From assembly GCA_030656015.1 (NCBI GenBank), contig JAUSNX010000009.1:1-64000 (forward strand): a stretch of 64,000 nt of DNA, read 5' to 3'. A model generated the notes under the pieces. That model had not been told where the DNA came from. It did not search any database and saw only the letters and a list, made by a program, of their open reading frames with translations. The position numbers and the translations under genes were made by a program. Of this stretch, positions 8,989 to 17,237 are shown piece by piece. This DNA comes from Methanobacteriaceae archaeon. GTDB taxonomy: Archaea > Methanobacteriota > Methanobacteria > Methanobacteriales > Methanobacteriaceae. Position 1 is the stretch's first letter, and the number at the start of each line of letters is the position of its first letter.

Positions 8989-9669
8989 TTATAAATCCAA
9001 ATCAGACCCATTAGTTCTCAACCAATCTTTTCTTGATTGATAGTCATGCATAACAGATTCCACAATTTCCCAAAAGCGTTCGTTGTGTTTAATTTCTATT
9101 AAATGGGCTAGCTCATGTACTATCACATAATCAATTATAATCATGGGAGCCATAATTAATCTCCAATTAAAATTCAAGTGTTTATCTGAAGTGGAACTCC
9201 AGTGATTATCCAGTCCCATAATCCTTATAGGATCTGGTGAAACTCCTAATCGGGCCTGGAAGTAATCTATTCTCTGTTGGATATGTTGCTGGGCTTTATC
9301 TTTATAGAATTTAATGAAATATTCTCTGGCTTGGTCCTGATAATCTCTATCCAGATGAAAACGACCTTGTCTGAGAGAGAGGGGTTGTTTTAGATTTTTT
9401 TTAATATTTAATTTATAGGATTTTCCTAAATACAAAAATACTTGGCCATTTTTTATTTCCCTTTTAACATTAGATTCAGGTTTCAATTTTGGCATAGATT
9501 TATAAATTATATGCTTTTTATTATCAATAAACTGGTTTAATTCGTTAATGGTAATTTCTTGAGGCGCCAGGACATTAATTGCTCCACTGGGTTCCACAGA
9601 AATGTTCATAGTCTCTCTTTTTTCTCTTTGAAGATTGAAATAAATATCCCCACATTTCATTTTAATCAT
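8989..9669 (-). CDS. YgjP-like metallopeptidase-domain protein (DUF45/M48-related)
   Basis: 226 residues. The zinc site is clear: HELAH at 185-189, with a third ligand in KHNERFW (His195). The upstream block MGLDNHWSSTSDKHLNFNWRLIMAP is typical of the YgjP family. The N-terminal half (EKRETMNISVEPSGAINVLAP) is the usual beta-rich region of the family. It has no signal peptide, so it is cytoplasmic. YgjP proteins are often associated with restriction or stress loci, but nothing of that kind is adjacent. It lies convergent with the CrtC-like gene. Confidence 0.85.
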   Translation of the reverse strand: MIKMKCGDIYFNLQREKRETMNISVEPSGAINVLAPQEITINELNQFIDNKKHIIYKSMPKLKPESNVKREIKNGQVFLYLGKSYKLNIKKNLKQPLSLRQGRFHLDRDYQDQAREYFIKFYKDKAQQHIQQRIDYFQARLGVSPDPIRIMGLDNHWSSTSDKHLNFNWRLIMAPMIIIDYVIVHELAHLIEIKHNERFWEIVESVMHDYQSRKDWLRTNGSDLDL

Positions 9670-9989
9670 TGCAAATCATCTCAAGTTTTAGCTAATTAAT
9701 AAATTTATTATTGTTAAATATTTTTTATAAGTAATCAGAGTATCAAATATACTTTATCTTCATATTTTAATCTTTGTGGATATTTCCGGATTAATGATCA
9801 CGAATACAAATAAATGGTTAATATTTAAAGATTATTTAATTAGATAATTATCTTTTTTAAAATAAGAATGGCATTCCTTAAAATAATCTTAGAATATAAT
9901 TCCTGAAAAAAGTTACTTATTTTAAAAAAATCACAAAATTAATAAAAGAATATCTTAATTAATAAAAAAAATAAAGAAGAATATTTCAA
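9670..9989. other. 320-bp AT-rich intergenic region, nothing recognised
   Basis: This is the upstream region of the YgjP-like gene and the downstream region of the AhpD-like gene. I see no ORF with a ribosome-binding site, no tRNA-like structure and no strong repeat, only AT-rich sequence. Confidence 0.4.
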
Positions 9990-10292
9990 TCATTCATCAA
10001 GTACAAATGATGCAAATGTGAATCCAGATCCCAATCGTACCTGGCCCGCCACGGCAGCGGCTTCTTTAATTTCATCTATACTGGCCCCTGCCAAAAGAGC
10101 ATTTTCTTTGTGGGCATTTACACATTGTTCACATTTTATGGCCACCGCACATGCTAAGGCTATAAGTGATTTATCTTTGGATGATAGGGCACCGTCCTTC
10201 ATTATTTCTGCTGCTAAGTTTTTAAATGCGACATCTAATTCTTCACTAACTGATTCTGTAAAACGGTAAGGCCTAGGTTTTTTTTCTTGCAT
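9990..10292 (-). CDS. Carboxymuconolactone decarboxylase / AhpD-like protein
   Basis: 100 residues with the AhpD-type active site: Cys54-x-x-Cys57 and His61 (CEQCVNAH) on a helix preceded by [18 protein letters not shown]. The helix [19 protein letters not shown] is also standard for the family. It probably acts as a small thiol-based peroxidase or disulfide reductase that helps this anaerobe deal with oxidants. The start is ATG with a GGGAG site upstream. It lies 59 bases downstream of the AAA+ gene on the same strand, but a gap of this size does not prove cotranscription. Confidence 0.85.
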   Translation of the reverse strand: MQEKKPRPYRFTESVSEELDVAFKNLAAEIMKDGALSSKDKSLIALACAVAIKCEQCVNAHKENALLAGASIDEIKEAAAVAGQVRLGSGFTFASFVLDE

Positions 10293-10351
10293 TTAATGTA
10301 CTCCCTTAACTTTATTCAGTGATAAACCCTGCATCAATTAATTCTTTTTTT

Positions 10352-12415
10352 CTAATTAAACTTTTCATTGAGACATTTTTTAAATTCAAAAGCATCTACA
10401 TGTAATTTTAATTGTTCAGAAGCTGGAAGTGCTGATCTTTCAAAATGTCTCATATTAGAGAGTATACTCATTTCAATTATAGCTTCCATGGATCGAACCC
10501 CATGCTTATATTCTGGAACTTTAATTAATGCATTTAATACGGAAGGATCAATATTTGCTTCTGATTCTAAAAAGATGTTTTTAGCTTTTCTCTCTAAAAT
10601 AGATCGTAATACCATGGCCCTTCTTATCATGTAAAGGTAATCATGTTCTGTTTTTTTATCAATACCAGCTATATCAACATATCCTCGTAACCTACTTATG
10701 AAATCGGCTCCTTTGACCTGGTCCTTATCTTTATCATTATCAAATTCTTCAAAGGTTTTGTTCCGGCCTCCGGCAAAAACAAAAATACATTTTCCAATAG
10801 GGTGAATTATCTCTCCTTGTTTAAAAGTACCATCATTCATAGGGGCTAAAAAGTATTTTAACCAACCATAAGGAACATTATCCAGATCAGAATCAAATTC
10901 ATCAAAAAATACTAATGGTGTTTTACCTGTAAGTGATGTACTCTGAATGATGTGGAAAGCGCTGAACAAATCACTGGGCGATTGAAATTGAGACAAATTA
11001 AATTCTATAGGTTCTATATCCTTAGAAATAGTTTTTGCAATTTGAGTAACACCAAATGATTTTCCAGACCCCGGAGGTCCAAAAACTGCTATGGAAAGGG
11101 GCTCTTTAATGTTCTTTTTAGATAAATAGTCCAGTATAAGGTTTCTACTATTATGAAAGCTTTCAATTTCTTTTCTATCAACCGTACGCAATTCCCCAAA
11201 CTCAGCAATAGGAGACTGTAATAAAACGCTCTCTTTAGATTTTACATATTGGCCCGCTGCTTTAGAAACCTCGTCTTCTCCTTTTAGTTTTTGTTCCATA
11301 ATTTTCCAGTTTAACTTATCCACAAATTCCACATCTTGAATTTTTCCTTTATCTTCATCAAGATTTTTAAACATTTCTGGGAAAGGATAATTCATTTTCT
11401 CAGTCTCATCTATAATAAAACCAATTTCAAGAAGATTACGACTGGATATTATTCCTTTTTTAATCCCCTCAATTAATTTATCTCTATAATTTGATGGATT
11501 GTTTTGAATTTCATGTATTAATCCTGAAATAAAGGCACTACGTAATCCTTTCATATAATGACCATTATATCTTTGTTCCAGTGCTCCTTCTAAAACTTCA
11601 GGATCAAAAAATAGGGTATAATTTGCTTTTTCTCCATCAAATTGATATAGGATGGCACCATCTACTCCAAAACGAACAATCAAATTTTTGCATTGACTAA
11701 TATCTTTAATATGTGAATTACCTTCTCCCTTCCGAATTTTCTCCATTTCATTTAAAAAATCATATGCGGAACGTTCCCAGGATAAACTTCTACTTATTCT
11801 TAAACCTTTTTCTCGTAAATCATCTGCTCTGATGATGACTATTAAATTTGCTTGATTTTTTAAAGATTCCCATAAATCGCCGCGGACTAAAGGTCGGCTC
11901 ATTTTAAGTATAAATAAACTATTTATCCAATCTGAATTTTGAAATTGACTCCAGAGATTTTCTGAATCCCTAAAATATTTATTATCATCATGTATTACTA
12001 CTACATTGGGAGGACTTTCGTTATCGGGATAATTAAGTTCAGGTTTTATGATTTTCTCTGGTTTTTTAAACCCTGAAAAAATTCTTACCAAATTTTTTTC
12101 ATTATATTTATCTTTAGAAGGACTATACCTTTCCAGAATGCACATACTATTGATTAGATCTTTAGAATGACCCATATCAATTTCGTTTTTTATTTTTGAT
12201 TCGTCGTATTGAATCAATTTAATGTGATCTTTTTTAACTTCATTAATCATTTTTGCAATAAGTATGGCCCCTCCCATCTGATACTTAATGTCATATTCTT
12301 TGTAGATTTCTCGATTGGTTTGTTCATATGGATAACCCTTTGAATCCTTATTATCCCATTTTAACCAATCTTTAGTAACATCACCAACAACCGCAATTTT
12401 AGTTTTTTCAGTCAA
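10352..12415 (-). CDS. Degenerate ribokinase-like domain fused to AAA+ ATPase
   Basis: 687 residues from a TTG start with an AAGGGG site. Residues 1 to about 330 resemble a PfkB/ribokinase fold: KIAVVGDVTKDW, an early MGGA, then IVRFGVDGAILY and GLRSAFISGL at about 289-298. The last aligns with the GAGDAFVAGL catalytic motif but carries Ser where the catalytic Asp should be. A linker leads to an AAA+ domain with Walker A GPPGSGKS (about 444-451), Walker B LVFFDEFDSD and a following sensor-like FVFAGG. The C-terminus is helical. I do not recognise the fusion. The N-terminal part may sense a nucleotide or sugar rather than catalyse. No transmembrane segment is seen. Confidence 0.6.
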   Translation of the reverse strand: MTEKTKIAVVGDVTKDWLKWDNKDSKGYPYEQTNREIYKEYDIKYQMGGAILIAKMINEVKKDHIKLIQYDESKIKNEIDMGHSKDLINSMCILERYSPSKDKYNEKNLVRIFSGFKKPEKIIKPELNYPDNESPPNVVVIHDDNKYFRDSENLWSQFQNSDWINSLFILKMSRPLVRGDLWESLKNQANLIVIIRADDLREKGLRISRSLSWERSAYDFLNEMEKIRKGEGNSHIKDISQCKNLIVRFGVDGAILYQFDGEKANYTLFFDPEVLEGALEQRYNGHYMKGLRSAFISGLIHEIQNNPSNYRDKLIEGIKKGIISSRNLLEIGFIIDETEKMNYPFPEMFKNLDEDKGKIQDVEFVDKLNWKIMEQKLKGEDEVSKAAGQYVKSKESVLLQSPIAEFGELRTVDRKEIESFHNSRNLILDYLSKKNIKEPLSIAVFGPPGSGKSFGVTQIAKTISKDIEPIEFNLSQFQSPSDLFSAFHIIQSTSLTGKTPLVFFDEFDSDLDNVPYGWLKYFLAPMNDGTFKQGEIIHPIGKCIFVFAGGRNKTFEEFDNDKDKDQVKGADFISRLRGYVDIAGIDKKTEHDYLYMIRRAMVLRSILERKAKNIFLESEANIDPSVLNALIKVPEYKHGVRSMEAIIEMSILSNMRHFERSALPASEQLKLHVDAFEFKKCLNEKFN

Positions 12416-12570
12416 AATAAAACCCCTTTATAATAAATAAAGTTAATTAATAAATTATATGTTAATTTTAAGATTTATAATTAAGGATGATTTAATAAAA
12501 AGTAATGAATCATGAATAAACGATAATCTTTACATAAATTAAAAACAAATATTATATATTGAGTGGTAAA

Positions 12571-12663
12571 ATGTCAAAAATCAAAGGAACTAACAGAAGA
12601 ACTAGACAAAAGAAACGTTATAGGAAAGCTGGAAGTAAAAGAGGAAGGGGAGTTAGACATTAA
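12571..12663 (+). CDS. 30-residue highly basic protein, copy 1
   Basis: A complete ATG-to-TAA frame of 30 codons: it begins MSKIKGTNRRTRQKKRYRK and ends AGSKRGRGVRH. Fourteen of 30 residues are Lys or Arg. A second copy at 42159 conserves the amino-acid sequence through many synonymous changes, which supports real coding. The size and charge suggest a nucleic-acid or ribosome-associated peptide; the KG.xRRTR start is faintly like bacterial ribosomal protein Thx, which may be chance. A motif complementary to the 3' end of the gene (TAACTCC) lies 42 bases after the stop. The gene stands alone between divergent neighbours. Confidence 0.65.
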   Translation: MSKIKGTNRRTRQKKRYRKAGSKRGRGVRH

Positions 12664-12851
12664 GGTTATAATATTTAACATTTAATAGATAGTTTATCTA
12701 AAAATAACTCCTCTTATTAGTTTTTGAGATTATTAAAAGTATAAATTGATTTATTATATTTTTTTTGCTTAAGCAATATCAAAAAGGTTTTAATAAATTA
12801 TTAATAACAGATATTTTATTCTATGATTTTTTTTAATATGAACTATTTTGT

Positions 12852-13709
12852 TCATCCCAGGAAAAATAGTTTGTAAACCACCAGGGAAGTGAATAATATC
12901 CCCCCTAAAATAGTGTTAACATAAGGCAGATACCAGTAAACATCTATTATTTTTATATTCTTTTTTAGAAGTAGAATAAGTGGGAACAGAGGATATAAAA
13001 ATACCAAGAAACTTAAAAGATAATATCCTGCTAAGGATACCACAATTATTGATAATCCTAACCAGAAAATTAAACATAGAATAAGTGATGCCTTTTCACC
13101 AATAAAAACTGGTGTAGTGGTTATGTTGGCTGCTTTATCATATTTAATATCTGGTATGGCCGAGAATATGTGCATGGCGGATATATGTAAATAAGCCCCT
13201 ATTAATATAATAACGGATGGAATAGAACCTGAAGCCAGGTAATAGGCAAATATTCCCGGTATTACATACAAATAGTTAGAAGAAAAGTCAAGAAATGGTT
13301 TTTCTTTAAACCTCAGTGGTTTAGCACTGTAAAAGTAGGACAATATGAGAAATAAAGAGAATATTATCTTCTCAGGAATGTCCTGGAATAACATTAATAT
13401 TAAACTAAACCCAGTTACTAAATAAATAACATTTAAAAGGTTTTTTTTATCTGAATTAGTGACACGGTATTCCTTCTCATCCTTTTTGGGGTTCAAATCG
13501 TCAGTTTCTTTATCCCAGTAATCATTAACTCCATAAATGAATATATTGGCTGGTATGAAAAAATAAAAAAGGTAAAGATAGTATGCTGGATTAAAAAAAT
13601 CATTAAAGGCGTTAAAGCCCAGTGCATATCCAACTACATATGTTCCACCTGTATAAATCCAGAATCGGAAACGTGAAACTTTAAAAAGGAATGATAAAAA
13701 GTCTTTCAT
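12852..13709 (-). CDS. UbiA-family prenyltransferase, probable lycopene elongase (C50 carotenoid)
   Basis: 285 residues, about eight or nine membrane helices. The first Asp-rich motif is NDYWDKETDDLNP (62-74), and the second is DIKYDKAANITTTP (about 187-200). Both are intact, so it should transfer a prenyl group. In haloarchaea the carotenoid member of this family (LyeJ) adds C5 units to lycopene in bacterioruberin synthesis. The gene lies directly downstream of phytoene synthase and desaturase genes on the same strand, which makes that role more likely than menaquinone or geranylgeranylglyceryl-phosphate synthesis. The start is ATG with an AGGAA site. Confidence 0.75.
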   Translation of the reverse strand: MKDFLSFLFKVSRFRFWIYTGGTYVVGYALGFNAFNDFFNPAYYLYLFYFFIPANIFIYGVNDYWDKETDDLNPKKDEKEYRVTNSDKKNLLNVIYLVTGFSLILMLFQDIPEKIIFSLFLILSYFYSAKPLRFKEKPFLDFSSNYLYVIPGIFAYYLASGSIPSVIILIGAYLHISAMHIFSAIPDIKYDKAANITTTPVFIGEKASLILCLIFWLGLSIIVVSLAGYYLLSFLVFLYPLFPLILLLKKNIKIIDVYWYLPYVNTILGGILFTSLVVYKLFFLG

Positions 13710-13797
13710 GTTTTTATTTCCTGGTGTGGGTGTTTATTTTAAAAAAAATATTAAAGTGAGGGGTGTACCATTTTTTTACTATCTTGAGATAGAATCA

Positions 13798-14643
13798 TTA
13801 TCTTATACTGAGTCCCAGGGAGTTGGAAAATACATTGAAAACAACTTTAGATGCCGATGGTTTCACCTTCCGTCTATAAACTACAAATGGATCATTTTCT
13901 ATCTCGCGAGCAGTCCAGTTGTACATATCTGATGCTGTTTTTATAGATATTAAGTACCTATAAGGAATAAGGGCAAACCCTTTTTCGGCCTCCTTCTGCC
14001 AAATTTTATAAGTTTCAAGTTGCTTTTTAATAAATCCCTTAAAATTTACCTCATTTACCCTAGTATTTTTCTCTTCCAGGTTTTCCAATCCAAAGGATTC
14101 TAGATCGTCTTGAGGAAAGTAAACCCGACCCAGTTCTATGTCCTCTGATATGTCCCTTATAAAATTTATGTACTGCATGGCCTTTCCCAGGTGTCTGGCA
14201 GCTTGGAAAGATTCTTGGGGAAGATCCATGATTTTAGCCATAAATAGGCCTACTACCTCAGAGGAACCATAAAGATAGGTCTCCAGTTCTTCTAGATTCT
14301 GATAAGTGGATTTATAAATATCCATTTCCATAGAATTTAGGAATGCATCTACCCATTTGTCTTCAAAGTTCTTACGTATTGAAAGTTCTTTAAATGAATC
14401 TATAACCACATCTCCAGTTACCGAACCACTTTTTGAATCGTGGTATCGATCTTTAAATGCATAAAATCCATCTGAATCTTGAGGGATGGAATCAACATAA
14501 TCATCTGCCTTTCTTAAAAAACTATAAAGTGTGAATACATCCCTCTTAACCTTTTTTGGGAAGAATATGGTGCTATAAAAATATGTTTTACTCCCTTTTT
14601 TGAATATGGAGTAAATAGTTTTATTTATTTTCATAGTTTTCAA
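13798..14643 (-). CDS. crtB: Phytoene synthase
   Basis: 281 residues of the squalene/phytoene synthase family. It condenses two geranylgeranyl diphosphates to phytoene. The first substrate-binding motif is KADDYVD (45-51); the second is NFIRDISEDIELGRVYFP (161-178, Asp165 and Asp169). The YLYGSSEVVGLFM helix (124-136) matches the family's YxxxxAGxVG element. The ATG overlaps the end of the phytoene desaturase gene by four bases, so the two are translationally coupled. It may in principle be a squalene-type synthase, but pairing with CrtI makes phytoene the likely product. Confidence 0.88.
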   Translation of the reverse strand: MKTMKINKTIYSIFKKGSKTYFYSTIFFPKKVKRDVFTLYSFLRKADDYVDSIPQDSDGFYAFKDRYHDSKSGSVTGDVVIDSFKELSIRKNFEDKWVDAFLNSMEMDIYKSTYQNLEELETYLYGSSEVVGLFMAKIMDLPQESFQAARHLGKAMQYINFIRDISEDIELGRVYFPQDDLESFGLENLEEKNTRVNEVNFKGFIKKQLETYKIWQKEAEKGFALIPYRYLISIKTASDMYNWTAREIENDPFVVYRRKVKPSASKVVFNVFSNSLGLSIR

Positions 14644-16112
14644 CCGTGCCTATCTTTAATTTCGTTTGCCACTATCTGAGATGATATTAAGACCATAGGT
14701 ACTCCAATACCAGGGTGAGTGTAATGGCCCGAGTAATAAAGGTTATCAACCTTTTTACTCATGTGAGTAGGCCTCCAAAGAGCAGTTTGCCTTAATGTAT
14801 GTGAAAGACCTAAAGCAGTGCCTTTGTAGGCATTATATCTATCTTTATAATCATTTAAAGCAAATATTCTTTTGACCACAATATGATCCCTGATGTTTTC
14901 TCCGATTTTTGCTTCCAGATCATCCATAATCTTATTGTATAACTTATCTCGAAGTGCGGGAGTATCTTCAATTCCTGGAGCCAGTGGTACCAGAATAAAT
15001 AGTGTATCTGAACCTTCAGGAGCAGCAGATTTGTCTGTCCGGGATGGTACATTCACATAATATGATGGATTTTCGGGCCATCCTGCTTTTTCACGATTGA
15101 AGAGTGTTTCAAAGCCAGCTTCCCAATCTTTATCCAGGAATAAGTTGTGGTGAGTTAATTTATCGACTACATAATCAACTCCCAAATAGGCCACTAAAGC
15201 AGAAGGAGCCATTACTTTTTTATCCCAGTAATGTTCATCATAAGTTTGATTTTCAGCTTCTAGAAGTTCTATTTCTGAAAATGCATAATCTGCATTTACC
15301 AATACAATATCTGGTTCATAAATGCCTTTACTGGTTATTACACTTTTAACTTGCTTATCTTCAACTTCAATCTTTTCAACTGATTCATTAAATTTAAATT
15401 CAACACCATAAGATTCAGCAAGCTCTTTAATCGAACTTACAATCTTTCTCATACCGCCCTGAGGGTAAAATACGCCCATGGTAAGGTCTATGTGAGACAT
15501 GATGTGATAAAATGAAGGCGTATTTTCAGGAGATCCACCTAAAAATCCTATGGAATATTGGAGAATTTTACGGGCCTCATCACTTTCAAAACGGTTATTT
15601 ACATAGTGTTGAAGGTTCTCCCATATTTTAAGTTTATAGCCTTTAAGCATTAAACGTCCATTAATAAAGTCCAGAATTGAGTTGTAATCCCGGTAAAGCA
15701 TTTCGTCAATGGAAAAATCATAAATTTCTTTAGATGTTTCCAGATATTTTTTTAATTTTTCAGCTCCACCCTCTTCAAAGCTTTCAAAAAGTTCATAGTT
15801 CTTTTCAATGTCTGATGCCACATCTACAACTTTTTCGCTCCCAAAAAACATCTTATAAGATGGATCCAAGCGATCAAGTTCAAAAAAGTCCTCGGGTTTT
15901 TTATCAAATTCCGCAAAGAACTTTTCAAAAACATCAGGCATTAAATACCACGAAGGCCCCATATCAAAATTATAACCATTCTTACTATAAACACTGGCTC
16001 TGCCTCCAGCTTGCTCATTTTTTTCCAGAACAGTAACTTCAAAACCATCTTTTGCAAGAAGGGCTGCTGCTGAAAGTCCCCCAAAACCGGATCCAACTAC
16101 TATTGCTTTCAT
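14640..16112 (-). CDS. crtI: Phytoene desaturase (CrtI family)
   Basis: 490 residues. The N-terminal dinucleotide-binding motif is VVGSGFGGLSAAALLAKDGF (4-23), followed by VLEKNEQAGGRA and GYNFDMGPSWYL, all typical of CrtI. The C-terminal FAD signature YYSGHYTHPGIGVPMVL is complete. It is an FAD-dependent carotenoid desaturase that converts phytoene toward lycopene; no second desaturase (CrtD) lies in the window, so one enzyme may do both jobs or another gene lies elsewhere. It is the first gene of the crtI-crtB-ubiA unit, with ATG after a GATGATAA site. Confidence 0.9.
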   Translation of the reverse strand: MKAIVVGSGFGGLSAAALLAKDGFEVTVLEKNEQAGGRASVYSKNGYNFDMGPSWYLMPDVFEKFFAEFDKKPEDFFELDRLDPSYKMFFGSEKVVDVASDIEKNYELFESFEEGGAEKLKKYLETSKEIYDFSIDEMLYRDYNSILDFINGRLMLKGYKLKIWENLQHYVNNRFESDEARKILQYSIGFLGGSPENTPSFYHIMSHIDLTMGVFYPQGGMRKIVSSIKELAESYGVEFKFNESVEKIEVEDKQVKSVITSKGIYEPDIVLVNADYAFSEIELLEAENQTYDEHYWDKKVMAPSALVAYLGVDYVVDKLTHHNLFLDKDWEAGFETLFNREKAGWPENPSYYVNVPSRTDKSAAPEGSDTLFILVPLAPGIEDTPALRDKLYNKIMDDLEAKIGENIRDHIVVKRIFALNDYKDRYNAYKGTALGLSHTLRQTALWRPTHMSKKVDNLYYSGHYTHPGIGVPMVLISSQIVANEIKDRHG

Positions 16113-16321
16113 TTTATCATCTGGTTTATTTTTAATAGGTATTTATTTGTATAGACATAGTTTTATTTTTGATCAAAATTTTAGTATTGATATGATTATA
16201 AACTCACTATAATTTAAATTTATTTATTAAAAGACTATAAAATGAACAAATAAGAAAAATAAAGTTCTAAATCAGATATATCTTTCTTATAAAACGTTAT
16301 ATATGGATAGATAATTATTGA

Positions 16322-17074
16322 TTAATTAGAATTCAATTCACCGACTTTACCCTGGGTTTCATATAATATATAACCTATGAAAACTAGGCCTATGATGCCT
16401 GGTATAAACAGATAAAGGTAAAAGCAAACTGCACTCCAAAATACCAAAATTAAAAACAAACTGGATATAATGGCTTTAGGCTTATTAGACTCATTAATAT
16501 GATCACTTAAAATGTATACTGTTATTAAAGAGCTTAAAAAACCAGTTAGTATCCATCCCATGAAATTCATTAAGGGAACACCATAAAAAAATCCAGGCGA
16601 TTGATAATTCCAAAAATTAAGTGCTACCGCCGCAGGATCAAGAATCAAATCAGCAGCCAGTACCAGTAAGGTAGATAAGATAATAATTTTCCATTTATTA
16701 ATGATTTTAAGTGATGCTAAATAAAAACATCCCATGAAAAGAGGAACATATGCAAAAGGAACTGTGTAGGGAGTGTACCCTAAAATTTTAAATCCAATTA
16801 ATTCGGTGTATTGAAAATTTGAATAGGGGAAACCAGTGATTATGGCTAGGGTTTCAATAGTAAAAGCATAAATACTGAGGGTAATAATCAAGATCAGAGC
16901 TTTTTTAAGGCCCAGCCATTTATACAGGGCAAAATAACAAGGTAATGCTAAAAGAATGATAAAAATTCCAGATAAAGGAGCCATTTCTGGATTTAAAGTT
17001 AGTTTTGCAGGAAAAAATGCGGCAAAGACCAGGCAAATTGCAGTTATCCAAAAATATTTTGAGTAATCCTTCAT
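16322..17074 (-). CDS. CruF-like carotenoid biosynthesis membrane protein
   Basis: 250 residues from the ATG of MKDYSKYFW, preferred because GTGGGA precedes it; an upstream in-frame start at 17101 lacks a site. About seven membrane helices. The blocks ETLAIITGFPYSNFQY and AADLILDPAAVALNFWNY, then GFFYGVPLMNFMGWIL, match the CruF/carotenoid hydratase family. In haloarchaea CruF hydrates the ends of bisanhydrobacterioruberin. It lies 209 bases upstream of crtI on the same strand, and so belongs to the carotenoid cluster, perhaps with its own promoter. The exact substrate is inferred. Confidence 0.8.
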   Translation of the reverse strand: MKDYSKYFWITAICLVFAAFFPAKLTLNPEMAPLSGIFIILLALPCYFALYKWLGLKKALILIITLSIYAFTIETLAIITGFPYSNFQYTELIGFKILGYTPYTVPFAYVPLFMGCFYLASLKIINKWKIIILSTLLVLAADLILDPAAVALNFWNYQSPGFFYGVPLMNFMGWILTGFLSSLITVYILSDHINESNKPKAIISSLFLILVFWSAVCFYLYLFIPGIIGLVFIGYILYETQGKVGELNSN

Positions 17075-17237
17075 AGAATCCCACTTTAAATAAATTATCA
17101 ATTTAAATAAATTATCAAATTATAGATTTTCTTATAGTTTTAATTTTTATTTTCATTTTGAGAGATTGTTAATTGAATCAATAATTTATAAATAACTTAT
17201 AAAAAGTATTATATGTTTCTAAGAGATATTTTAATTT

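Noticed and set aside
13708-13932. 74-codon plus-strand ORF between ubiA and crtB
   Set aside because: It overlaps the end of crtB on the other strand, has no family-like sequence and is an antisense shadow.
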